Source of the DNA: JANNWF01 sp052390415
GTDB lineage: Bacteria; Pseudomonadota; Gammaproteobacteria; Xanthomonadales; Xanthomonadaceae
Length of the DNA: 64,000 nucleotides
Assembly (NCBI GenBank): GCA_052390415.1
Contig: JBQTGY010000041.1
Location: 1 to 64,000 of the forward strand
Reading direction: 5' to 3'
Shown here: positions 43,106 to 50,849 of the stretch, piece by piece
Position numbering within the stretch: position 1 is the stretch's first letter
Layout of the letters: each line of letters opens with the position of its first letter
Made by a program: the position numbers and the translations under genes
Notes under the pieces: generated by a model
Databases searched by the model: none
The model's input: only the letters and a program-made list of their open reading frames with translations
Told to the model about the DNA's origin: nothing

Positions 43106-43134
43106 CGTGGGGAAGAGCTTGGCCCTTCCCCACG
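43106..43134 (-). promoter_or_regulatory. Hairpin in rplT-pheS spacer, candidate pheST attenuator
   Basis: A perfect 10-bp stem CGTGGGGAAG/CTTCCCCACG with a 9-base loop. On the minus strand it is followed by GTCGTTTTGG, a weak U-tract. Just before it a 13-codon open frame runs 43180-43139 (MPERSHPWVTFDE) and stops 4 bases before the stem. pheST is attenuated in E. coli from the same position; but the frame has only one Phe codon. Confidence 0.4.
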
Positions 43135-43184
43135 TTTGTTACTCGTCGAAAGTCACCCAGGGGTGGCTTCGCTCAGGCATACAC

Positions 43185-43544
43185 TCAGGCCGCGAGTGCG
43201 CCCTTGGCTTTCTCGGCGATCACTGCGAAGGCATTGATGTCGTGCACGGCGATGTCCGCCAGTGCCTTGCGATCAAGCTCGATGCCCGCTTTCTTCAGGC
43301 CATTCATGAAACGGCTGTAGGACAGGCCATGCATACGCGCGGCAGCGTTGATACGGACGATCCACAGCGCGCGGAACTGGCGCTTGCGTTGCTTGCGACC
43401 GATGTAGGCGTATTGCAGGGCCTTGGTGACGGCCTGCTTGGCTACCCGGTAAACATTGCTGCGCGCGTTGTAGTAGCCCTTGGCGGACTTCAGCAGTTTC
43501 TTGTGCCGCGCGCGTGCGGTAACACCACGTTTGACTCGTGCCAT
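43185..43544 (-). CDS. rplT: 50S ribosomal protein L20
   Basis: A 119-residue L20. The basic N-terminal extension MARVKRGVTARARHKKLLKS and the globular LWIVRINAAARMHGLSYSRF are diagnostic. It binds 23S rRNA early in assembly and in E. coli also represses rpmI-rplT translation. It follows rpmI by 13 bases. Confidence 0.98.
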   Translation of the reverse strand: MARVKRGVTARARHKKLLKSAKGYYNARSNVYRVAKQAVTKALQYAYIGRKQRKRQFRALWIVRINAAARMHGLSYSRFMNGLKKAGIELDRKALADIAVHDINAFAVIAEKAKGALAA

Positions 43545-43557
43545 TTCTCAATCCCCC

Positions 43558-43755
43558 TTACAAGTAAGGCAGCATGCGCTGGACGCGACCGGCGTCCTCC
43601 GCACGTACGTGATTGGTGGCACGCAGACCGCGCTTACGCTTGGTCGATTTCTTGGTCAGGATGTGGCTCTTGAAGGCGTGGCCGCACTTGAACTTGCCGG
43701 AAGCAGTCTTCCGAAAGCGCTTGGCCGCCGCCCGATTGGTTTTCATCTTGGGCAT
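43558..43755 (-). CDS. rpmI: 50S ribosomal protein L35
   Basis: A 65-residue very basic protein, MPKMKTNRAAAKRFRKTASG at its start and KSTKRKRGLR before an Arg/Leu-rich end. AAGGA precedes the ATG. It is co-transcribed with rplT. Unusually, 252 bases separate it from the infC stop, and these contain a terminator-like hairpin. Confidence 0.98.
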   Translation of the reverse strand: MPKMKTNRAAAKRFRKTASGKFKCGHAFKSHILTKKSTKRKRGLRATNHVRAEDAGRVQRMLPYL

Positions 43756-43910
43756 GGAATAGTCCTTGATACTGTTTATGTCACCGAATCGAGCGGTGGT
43801 GGTGACCACACTTGAGTGCTCGATCCCGCTTGTCGCCCCGCCTGAAGCGAGTGCGTTGTCCTCCGTCCGTGGAGGCGCTGAGACTCGACAATCACGCCGA
43901 GCAGTCAACG

Positions 43911-43937
43911 AAAACCCTTGAGCTGGCAGCCCAAGGG
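43911..43937 (-). terminator. Terminator/attenuator hairpin between infC and rpmI
   Basis: On the minus strand CCCTTGGGCT-GCC-AGCTCAAGGG forms a 10-bp stem (one G-U pair) with a 3-base loop, followed by TTTTCGTT. It stands 70 bases after the infC stop and ~155 bases before rpmI. It may end infC transcripts or act as an attenuator for rpmI-rplT. A TATACT hexamer just upstream of it could be a -10 box. Confidence 0.55.
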
Positions 43938-44007
43938 TCGAAAAGTATACAACAGCAATTGATTTTGTCGCTGACCAAACGGCCAGCGCGGCGCCTGACC
44001 GTTGGGA

Positions 44008-44526
44008 CTACTTCTTCTTCGGCGCCATCATCATCACCATCTGCCGGCCTTCCAGACGCGGCCGCGACTCGATCACGATGTCTTCGATCAGGTCGGTCTC
44101 GATGCGCTTGATCATGGCCACACCCAACTCGGTATGCGCCATTTCACGACCCTTGAAGCGAATCGTGAGCTTGATCTTGTCGCCTTCTTCCAGAAAACGC
44201 CGCATGTTGCGCAGCTTGATCTGGTAGTCGCCATCGTCGGTGGTCGGACGAAACTTGACCTCTTTGATTTCGACTTGTTTCTGTTTCTTCTTGGCTGCGG
44301 AAGCTTTCTTCTGCAGCTCAAAACGAAACTTGCCGAAATCCATGATCCGGCAAACCGGCGGCTCGGCGTTGGGCTGAATCTCGACCAGGTCAAGTTCGGC
44401 ATCGCTGGCCATCTGTAGCGCAGCATCGCGGGAAAGGATGCCAACCATTTCGCCATCGGCTCCAATCACACGCACCTGCGGTACGCGGATTTCCTCGTTT
44501 TTCCGGTTCAGTTTTTCGGTGTTGAT
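44008..44526 (-). CDS. infC: Translation initiation factor IF-3, ATC start
   Basis: A 172-residue IF-3. The N-domain holds NRKNEEIRVPQVRVIGADGE; the C-domain has CRIMDFGKFRFELQKK and FKGREMAHTELGVAMIKRI. No ATG exists in frame: the first in-frame stop upstream is a TGA six bases before an ATC at 44526-44524, which has GAGGA placed seven bases upstream. Starting at ATC gives the full family N-terminus (INTEKLNRKNEEIR). A GTG at 44475 would remove conserved residues. E. coli infC uses ATT and IF-3 rejects such starts, giving autoregulation; the same logic should apply here. Confidence 0.93.
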   Translation of the reverse strand: MNTEKLNRKNEEIRVPQVRVIGADGEMVGILSRDAALQMASDAELDLVEIQPNAEPPVCRIMDFGKFRFELQKKASAAKKKQKQVEIKEVKFRPTTDDGDYQIKLRNMRRFLEEGDKIKLTIRFKGREMAHTELGVAMIKRIETDLIEDIVIESRPRLEGRQMVMMMAPKKK

Positions 44527-44578
44527 TCGTCATTCCTCGTCTGTTGATACCTCGATTGCCTGAGCCGGCAAGGCGTTC

Positions 44579-46492
44579 TCACGCTCTTGAGCCCGGGCCA
44601 CTTTCTGCGCGCAGCCGACTGGCGAACTGTTCCAGCGTCATGCTCCCCAAGTCGTCCCCCGACCGCGAGCGCACTGCCACCATCCCATTTTCCTTCTCGC
44701 GATCACCGACGACGAGAAGGTACGGAATCCGCTGTAGCGTGTGCTCGCGAATCTTATACCCGATTTTCTCGTTCCTCAAGTCGCACTCGACGCGGAAACC
44801 CTGATTTGCAAAGGCTTTGCGGGCGGTGGCGACGTATTCGGCTTGGGCATCGGTGATATTCATCAGCACCGCTTGCACGGGCGCCAACCAGGCTGGCAAT
44901 AGACCCGCATGATGTTCGATCAAGATGCCGATGAAGCGCTCCATCGAACCCACGATCGCTCGATGCAACATCACCGGATGCTGGCGCTGCGACTGCGCGT
45001 CGATGTATTCGGCACCCAAACGCTCGGGCATCATGAAATCGACCTGCATGGTGCCGACCTGCCAGCCGCGACCGATTGAATCGCGCATGTGATATTCGAT
45101 TTTCGGGCCATAAAACGCGCCTTCGCCGGGCAGTTCTTCCCACTCGACGCCCGCAGTTTTCAGTGCCGCACGCAGGGCGCATTCAGCCTTGTCCCAGACT
45201 TCGTCACTGCCGAGGCGCTTCTCCGGTCGCAGCGCGATCTTCAGGGCAATGTCAGTAAAGCCAAAGTCGCCATAGACGCGCATGGCCTGGCGATGAAACG
45301 CGGTGACCTCGGCTTCGATCTGGTCTGGCGTACAGAAGATATGGCCGTCGTCCTGAGTGAATGCGCGCACCCGCATGATGCCGTGCAGCGCGCCCGAGGG
45401 CTCGTTGCGATGGCAGCCGCCAAACTCGCCATAACGGATCGGCAAGTCGCGATAGCTGTGCAGGCCATTGTTGAAAATCTGCACGTGGCCGGGACAATTC
45501 ATCGGCTTCACCGCATAGCCGCGTTTCTCCGACTCGGTGAAGAACATGTTCTCCTTGTAGTTGTCCCAGTGACCGGACTGCTTCCACAAGGAGACATCCA
45601 GAATCTGCGGGCAGCGCACTTCGTGATAACCCGAATGCAGATACACCGTCCGCATGTACTGCTCGATCACCTGCCACAGCGCCCAGCCTTTCGGATGCCA
45701 GAACACCATGCCGGGCGCTTCTTCCTGCTGATGAAACAGGTGCAGCGCCTTGCCGATCTTGCGGTGGTCGCGTTTCTCGGCCTCTTCAATCTGCAACAGG
45801 TGCGCTTTCAAATCCTTGTCGTTCAACCACGCCGTGCCGTAAATGCGGCTCAACATCGGATTGTTGGAATCGCCACGCCAATAGGCGCCGGCCACTTTCA
45901 TCAATTTGAACGCGCGCAGGCGGTCCGTGCTTGGCACGTGCGGGCCGCGGCACAGGTCGGTGAACTCGCCTTGCGTGTATAACGACAGTTCCTGATCGGC
46001 TGGAATCGACTCGATGATCTCGGCCTTGAACAGCTCGCCAATGCCACGGAAATGTTCGACGGCTTCATCGCGCGACTTGACCGAGCGCGACAACGGCAGC
46101 TTTTCGCTGACGATCTTCTGCATCTCGGCTTCGATCAAGGGCAAGTCGTCGGTGGTGAACTGGCGCTCATACGAAAAATCGTAGAAAAAGCCGTTGTCGA
46201 TCACCGGGCCAATCGTCACTTGCGCGCCGGGATGCAGCCGCTGCACGGCTTGCGCCAATAGGTGCGCGGTGGAGTGACGGAGGATTTCCAGCGCGTCGGG
46301 GTGGCGGTCGGTGACGATTTCAAGCGCCGCATCGCGCTCGATGCGATAGCTGGTATCGACCAGTTGGCCATCCACTTTGCCAGCGAGGGCCGCTTTGGCG
46401 AGGCCAGCGCCAATCGAGGCGGCGACATCGGCCACCGAAGGCGCATGTTCAAACGGACGTCGACTGCCGTCAGGCAGGGTAATCGTGATCAT
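44579..46492 (-). CDS. thrS: Threonyl-tRNA synthetase
   Basis: A 637-residue class II synthetase: TGS domain (~1-62, MITITLPDGSRRPFEH), editing domain with HSTAHLLAQAV and the zinc-type CRGPHVPS, catalytic core with motif 2 (YRDLPIRYGEFGGCHRNEPS), Cys of the zinc site in KPMNCPGHVQIF, and a C-terminal anticodon-binding domain (~535-635). First gene of the thrS-infC-rpmI-rplT-pheST-ihfA series; AGGA precedes the ATG by eight bases. A terminator-like hairpin lies just upstream. Confidence 0.98.
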   Translation of the reverse strand: MITITLPDGSRRPFEHAPSVADVAASIGAGLAKAALAGKVDGQLVDTSYRIERDAALEIVTDRHPDALEILRHSTAHLLAQAVQRLHPGAQVTIGPVIDNGFFYDFSYERQFTTDDLPLIEAEMQKIVSEKLPLSRSVKSRDEAVEHFRGIGELFKAEIIESIPADQELSLYTQGEFTDLCRGPHVPSTDRLRAFKLMKVAGAYWRGDSNNPMLSRIYGTAWLNDKDLKAHLLQIEEAEKRDHRKIGKALHLFHQQEEAPGMVFWHPKGWALWQVIEQYMRTVYLHSGYHEVRCPQILDVSLWKQSGHWDNYKENMFFTESEKRGYAVKPMNCPGHVQIFNNGLHSYRDLPIRYGEFGGCHRNEPSGALHGIMRVRAFTQDDGHIFCTPDQIEAEVTAFHRQAMRVYGDFGFTDIALKIALRPEKRLGSDEVWDKAECALRAALKTAGVEWEELPGEGAFYGPKIEYHMRDSIGRGWQVGTMQVDFMMPERLGAEYIDAQSQRQHPVMLHRAIVGSMERFIGILIEHHAGLLPAWLAPVQAVLMNITDAQAEYVATARKAFANQGFRVECDLRNEKIGYKIREHTLQRIPYLLVVGDREKENGMVAVRSRSGDDLGSMTLEQFASRLRAESGPGSRA

Positions 46493-46525
46493 GAGTTGAA
46501 TCCTGAGACGTGTGCGTAAGGCAAC

Positions 46526-46545
46526 AAAAAAGGCGCCAAGCGCCT
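46526..46545 (-). terminator. Terminator hairpin in thrS leader
   Basis: On the minus strand AGGCGC-TTG-GCGCCT is followed by TTTTT and GTTGCC, and an outer GGCAAC/GTTGCC pair (46520-46525, 46553-46558) can enclose it. It is only ~34 bases upstream of the thrS ATG and ~210 bases past the mobA-like stop. It either ends the mobA transcript or attenuates thrS. Confidence 0.6.
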
Positions 46546-46758
46546 CGTGAGTGTTGCCAAAGGATGAGCGCTTGAGGTGGCTGGTCTAGCTGATGGTCCG
46601 GAAAGTGCTCATGTCGCACGCTTGGGCGTCGGTTACCCGGCGCCGTCCTGTATGTTCGAAAGAGGTCGCTTGCGCTGCGGCGTAGCGTCGGCCGCAGTCT
46701 ATCCAAACTTCAGCGACGGTGTAAGTCTCGATTCATCAGAGGGCGACTCGCGTGCTGG

Positions 46759-47346
46759 TCACTCTGAGTTGGTGCGGGCGAGCCATTCCGTCCAGTCGTC
46801 AGGCGTATTCAGACTGTTCAAGGCGAGTGAGTCGGCCCATTCGGGCAAGTCAACATCGCGTGCCAACAAGCGTGGCAGGGCGTTGCGCAGAGAGCGCTGC
46901 CCACGATCCGGTTGCTCCAGACACTCGGCAAGCGCCTGCCGAGCGAAGCCATCGGTAGTCAGCCGCATTGGCAACGGCGCGTCGCGAAAATGGATGCAGC
47001 GTTCGTTGGTCAGACTATCGAGCAAGTATCGGAGCAGTGGCTCATCGAGCCCCGGCATGTCGACCGGAACCATCAACAAATTCGAATCGGGTAGCGCGAG
47101 CGCGAGCGAGAACAACGCCGCGACCGGCCCTTGCGAAGGGTGTTGATCTTCGATGCAGGGGTAGCTGGGAAAACTGCCGCTCACTCGGCAATCAGTGATG
47201 CCGAGTGAGTGCAGACGCTGCAGCATGTGATCCAGCAGAGAAATGCCGCCGAGACGAAGCTTCGCCTTGTTCTGGCCCATGCGCTTCGATTGGCCACCGG
47301 CCAAGACGATTCCAATCGTTGGTGCGACCTTGGCCAAGACGATCAC
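46759..47346 (-). CDS. MobA-like nucleotidyltransferase (molybdenum cofactor guanylyltransferase)
   Basis: A 195-residue NTP transferase. The nucleotide-binding signature is GIVLAGGQSKRMGQNKAKL and the metal-binding acidic site is VPVDMPGLDE. Length and motifs fit MobA, which attaches GMP to molybdopterin; the Asp of the usual RMGxDKA is Asn here, so another NTP-transfer role is possible. No other molybdenum cofactor genes are in the window. The start is GTG at 47346 and is not certain. Confidence 0.78.
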   Translation of the reverse strand: MIVLAKVAPTIGIVLAGGQSKRMGQNKAKLRLGGISLLDHMLQRLHSLGITDCRVSGSFPSYPCIEDQHPSQGPVAALFSLALALPDSNLLMVPVDMPGLDEPLLRYLLDSLTNERCIHFRDAPLPMRLTTDGFARQALAECLEQPDRGQRSLRNALPRLLARDVDLPEWADSLALNSLNTPDDWTEWLARTNSE

Positions 47347-47415
47347 GCAAAATTCTTGATGAAGCGTTCCGCCTCCGCACGTTTGCAGAGGCGGAACAGT
47401 GAATCAACCGCGCGC

Positions 47416-49542
47416 TTAGGAGCCAGCCGCCGGTGTCGGAGCCTTGTCTTCAGCCGGTGCTTCAGTCGCCGCCGGCTTGGCCGCAGCCGCCAAGGCATCG
47501 CTCAAACCCGGCACCAATTCAGCGCCAACCGGGACTTGCAAGGTCGAACCTTCCAGGTCGCTGCCAATCGCTTCAACGCGCCCACCCAGGCAGGTGCTGA
47601 GGAAGCCTTCGGTCACCGCGTTGAACGACAGGCGGTTCGGTGGCCGTGCAAAGCCGTGGCCCTCATCCGGATACAGGGCATAGGTCACCGGAATCTTCTT
47701 GGCGGTCATCGCCGCGACGATCTGGTCCGACTCGGCCTGTTTGACGCGTGGGTCGTTGGCACCTTGGCCAATGAGCAGCGGCCGGGCGATCTGGTCGACG
47801 TAGGTCAACGGTGAACGCTCGGTCAGCAGCGCGCGGCCTTCTTCGGTCTCGGGATCGCCGACACGATTGGCGAATACGCGCTTGAAGGATTCCCAGTACG
47901 GCGGAATCGAACCCAACAAGGTGTTGAGGTTGGACGGACCGACGATGTCCACGCCGCAGGCGAAGGTGGTCGGGGTCATGGTCAGGCCGGCCAGGGTGGC
48001 GTAGCCGCCGTAGCTGCCACCCATGATGGCGACCTTCTCGCGCGGTGCGATGTTGTTGCTCACTGCCCATTCGACGGCATCGATCAGGTCGTCGTGCATG
48101 GTCCGGCCCCATTGTTTGTCGCCGGCATTGGTGAAGCTCTTGCCGAAGCCGGTGGAACCACGGAAGTTGACGCTGAGTGCCGCATAGCCGCGGTTCGCCA
48201 ACCACTGATGCGTGCCGTTGAGACCGTACTGGTCACGCGCCCACGGTCCGCCGTGCACCAGCAGCACCATCGGCACCGGCTTCTCGGGGCGGCCATCCTT
48301 GTCGGCGTCGCTTGCGGGCGGCAAGGTCAGGTAACTGACCAAGGTCAAACCATCGCGGCTCTTCAATTCCAGCGCCTGCATGCTGCTCAGGGTTTCCTTG
48401 GCCAGCGCCGGGCGGGTGTCGAACCACGGCGTGATCGCCCCGCTGTCGCGGTCGTACAGGTGGTACTTGGCCGATGCATCGGAACGCGTGTGCAACACCG
48501 TCCAACGGCGATCATCGTCGGTGCGCGAGGTGATGTTGATCTCGCCTTCGCCCAAGGTGGTCTGCAGCTTCTCCATGTCGCCGGCGATGGCGGGATCCAG
48601 CACCGTCCACGCGGCCTTCAGGTAGTTCACGTTGACGGCCTGGATCTTGCCGGTGGCAGGATCCTGCAACACCGAACCCGTGTCGGCGCGTTCGTCCGCG
48701 TGCACCAGGGTTTTTTCGCCGCTGGCGGTATCCAGCGCAAACAGCGCGCCGGTATTGCGCTCACGACTGTCAAGCAGATACAGCGTCTTGCCGTCACGGG
48801 TGAAACCGGCCATTTGCGTGGTCAGGGCGTCGGCCGGATCGACCGTGGTCCATGCCTTCCAGTTCTTGCCGTCGCGCACGAACCAGTCGTAGCCGCCATC
48901 GGCGCGTGGCTTGGTGGCGTAGCGCAGGGCGAAACTGTCGTCGGTGACGAAAGCCTCGTAGCCCTCGTTCTCGACCAACCGATTGAGCTTGCCGCTGGCG
49001 ATATCGACTTCGACCAGATCAAAGAACTTCGGCTCGCGATCATTGATGCTGATCAGCACCTTGCCGGGCACATCACGGCTGACGCCGGCGATCTCCGCGC
49101 GCGGGCCCTTCGGGGTGAGCGGCTTGTTTTCACCGCTGGTCAGATCAACCGCGAAGACCTGGAAATTCTCGTCGCCGCCGTCGTCCTGCGCATACAGCAC
49201 ATGATTGCCGGTGAAGGCAAAGCTGAAGCCACGAATGCCGCGCACACGATCATTGGTGATCGGCTTGGCATCGTCCGGGGTGGCGGTGGGGGCGACCCAC
49301 ACATTCAACACACCATCACGCGGCGCGATGAAACCCAGCCACTTGCCATCCGGGCTGATCTGCCCGGCCGCGCGCTCAGGATTGTCAAAGATGACCTTGC
49401 GCGAGATCAGCGCGGGCTCAGGCGGCGGCGTTGCAACGGCAGGCGCAGCCGGCGTCGCTGCCGGCGCGGGTGCTTCGGAAGGCGCGCAGGCGCCGAGCAT
49501 GCCGGCAAGCGCACTCAAAACCGCAATTCGAATCAGAACCAT
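47416..49542 (-). CDS. S9 family prolyl-oligopeptidase-like lipoprotein
   Basis: A 708-residue exported serine peptidase. The signal peptide ends in a lipobox (LAGMLGAC), so it is probably a lipoprotein, followed by a Pro/Ala linker. A seven-bladed beta-propeller (~45-420) has TolB-like blades (AAGQISPDGKWLGFIAPRDG). The C-terminal alpha/beta hydrolase (~430-650) has Ser510 in IMGGSYGGYATLAGL, Asp in LIGQGANDPRV and His in YPDEGHGFARPPN. A ~30-residue Ala/Pro/Glu-rich tail ends the chain. Such enzymes release dipeptides or acylated residues from peptides. Confidence 0.93.
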   Translation of the reverse strand: MVLIRIAVLSALAGMLGACAPSEAPAPAATPAAPAVATPPPEPALISRKVIFDNPERAAGQISPDGKWLGFIAPRDGVLNVWVAPTATPDDAKPITNDRVRGIRGFSFAFTGNHVLYAQDDGGDENFQVFAVDLTSGENKPLTPKGPRAEIAGVSRDVPGKVLISINDREPKFFDLVEVDIASGKLNRLVENEGYEAFVTDDSFALRYATKPRADGGYDWFVRDGKNWKAWTTVDPADALTTQMAGFTRDGKTLYLLDSRERNTGALFALDTASGEKTLVHADERADTGSVLQDPATGKIQAVNVNYLKAAWTVLDPAIAGDMEKLQTTLGEGEINITSRTDDDRRWTVLHTRSDASAKYHLYDRDSGAITPWFDTRPALAKETLSSMQALELKSRDGLTLVSYLTLPPASDADKDGRPEKPVPMVLLVHGGPWARDQYGLNGTHQWLANRGYAALSVNFRGSTGFGKSFTNAGDKQWGRTMHDDLIDAVEWAVSNNIAPREKVAIMGGSYGGYATLAGLTMTPTTFACGVDIVGPSNLNTLLGSIPPYWESFKRVFANRVGDPETEEGRALLTERSPLTYVDQIARPLLIGQGANDPRVKQAESDQIVAAMTAKKIPVTYALYPDEGHGFARPPNRLSFNAVTEGFLSTCLGGRVEAIGSDLEGSTLQVPVGAELVPGLSDALAAAAKPAATEAPAEDKAPTPAAGS

Positions 49543-49874
49543 TGTGGGGTCCAGCTGTGAAGGGGACGCAAGTCTATCCCTTCACGTCGACCATGCACCT
49601 GTGCAATCGGTCATTCCCGCGAAGGCGCATGGCTGGCTGGGGAAATCGAGCGTCACGCTTGCGAGGCCGAGCAACGAAGCGTCGTTCCCGCGAAGGCGGG
49701 AACCCAGCACCTCTTGCTCCCTTTTTCGAAATAGCACCAGCATCCAGTCACTGGATTCCCGCCAAAAGCATGCGGGAATGACGAGCCACAGCCATTCTCC
49801 GCCGAGTCTCCGGCTGAGAATCGAGCCTGATCAAGTCTGGCCAAGGGCTTGAAACTGGGCGCAGAACTTCTGAC
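49543..49874. repeat. Intergenic repeat region with CATTCCCGC palindromes
   Basis: No gene is visible in this 332-bp gap. From 49610 to 49783 it carries GTCATTCCCGCGAAGGCG, then TCGTTCCCGCGAAGGCGGGA, and finally TGGATTCCCGCC and GCGGGAATGACG in inverse orientation. The outer GTCATTCCCGC/GCGGGAATGAC arms close the element. This is the widespread proteobacterial intergenic repeat type. The other sequence shows nothing else. Confidence 0.75.
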
Positions 49875-50444
49875 TTACAGGGCTCCCGCCGGACGGGTGT
49901 CGAAGCCCAAGGCCGCTGCGACTGCCTCGACCGCTTCGTCTTCATGCCGCTGAGTGATCCAGCCAGCGTAAACCGATTCACTGGACAGTTCCTGAGGTTG
50001 CCAGGTCCACACTGTGTAGCCGTGCTCGCGCAGTTCGTCGTGAGCGTGCCGGATCAAGGTCGCAATCTCCATCTCCGCCACGGCGTTGTCTTCCACCGAG
50101 TCGTCGAATCCCCAATCAATGCGCAGGTTCCATCGCGAGGCCAACTCGTCGATGCACTCCACCAAGCCGTCAGCGTCCAACTGATCCACAAAGAAACACG
50201 AGCGCCAATCGGTCGCCGCGCGCAGCGCTGTCAGCACTTCCTCGCGACTCGGCTCGGCTGACTCGATCAGCTCCTGCCACGCCTCGAACTGCTGGCGCGC
50301 GGCGTCTTCATCATCGGGATTGATCAACAGCAGCAATTGCCAGATCAGTGCCTCGGCGCTCAATTCATCGACATTGCCAGCATCATCAGCCGCATGCCCG
50401 GCATAGTTGTCGTCGGGGTCGAATTCGCCAGCAGTCGGCAGCAT
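49875..50444 (-). CDS. DUF6630-like acidic protein
   Basis: A 189-residue strongly acidic soluble protein. After a disordered acidic N-terminus (EFDPDDNYAGHAADDAGN) comes LSAEALIWQLLLLINPDDED, then ATDWRSCFFVDQLDADGLVE, CIDELASRWNLRIDWGF and a C-terminal ELREHGYTVWTWQP region. These blocks fit what I recall of the DUF6630 family; function unknown. It stands alone between an intergenic repeat element and tRNA-Val. Confidence 0.75.
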   Translation of the reverse strand: MLPTAGEFDPDDNYAGHAADDAGNVDELSAEALIWQLLLLINPDDEDAARQQFEAWQELIESAEPSREEVLTALRAATDWRSCFFVDQLDADGLVECIDELASRWNLRIDWGFDDSVEDNAVAEMEIATLIRHAHDELREHGYTVWTWQPQELSSESVYAGWITQRHEDEAVEAVAAALGFDTRPAGAL

Positions 50445-50607
50445 GAATCACCTTTTTGGCACGCGCGAACAAGGCTGCGGAGATCGCAGACGATCACGAC
50501 TATGCGAGGAAGCGGACGCGAGCGCCAATGTCCGAGACACGCACGGCGGGGAATCGTTGCAAGGGATCAAAAATCCAATCGTTGCGCGTTGAAGCGTGGC
50601 ATTCGAT

Positions 50608-50682
50608 TGGTGGGCGGTACAGGGATCGAACCTGTGACCCCTACCATGTCAAGGTAGTGCTCTACCGCTGAGCTAACCGCCC
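50608..50682 (-). tRNA. tRNA-Val (anticodon GAC)
   Basis: The minus strand reads GGGCGGTTAGCTCAGCGGTA then the anticodon arm CTACC-TTGACAT-GGTAG with anticodon GAC, a T arm with GGTTCGATCC and an acceptor pairing GGGCGG with CCGCCC. A discriminator A and an encoded CCA end the gene, 75 nt in all. It decodes GUC/GUU. Confidence 0.97.
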
Positions 50683-50849
50683 AATTCGACACGTCAAGCG
50701 CGTCGTCGAGCCGCGAAGTATAGGGGTGAACGTGTGGCTGGACAAGGGCAGGCGATCTTGTTGCCTTGTCCGTCGTCCAACTTGCGCGCAACGGCACGGG
50801 ACGAGCCTCGGTGCAACTTGCAAACCCACGCCACACATCCTCTCTGCGC

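Noticed and set aside
44473..44475. GTG as infC start
   Set aside because: It would remove the conserved NRKNEEIRVPQ segment, whereas ATC 44526 has an ideal ribosome-binding site and the family N-terminus.
48094..49560. 488-codon open frame opposite the S9 peptidase
   Set aside because: Antisense shadow of a gene with a full catalytic triad and lipobox; no independent evidence of coding.
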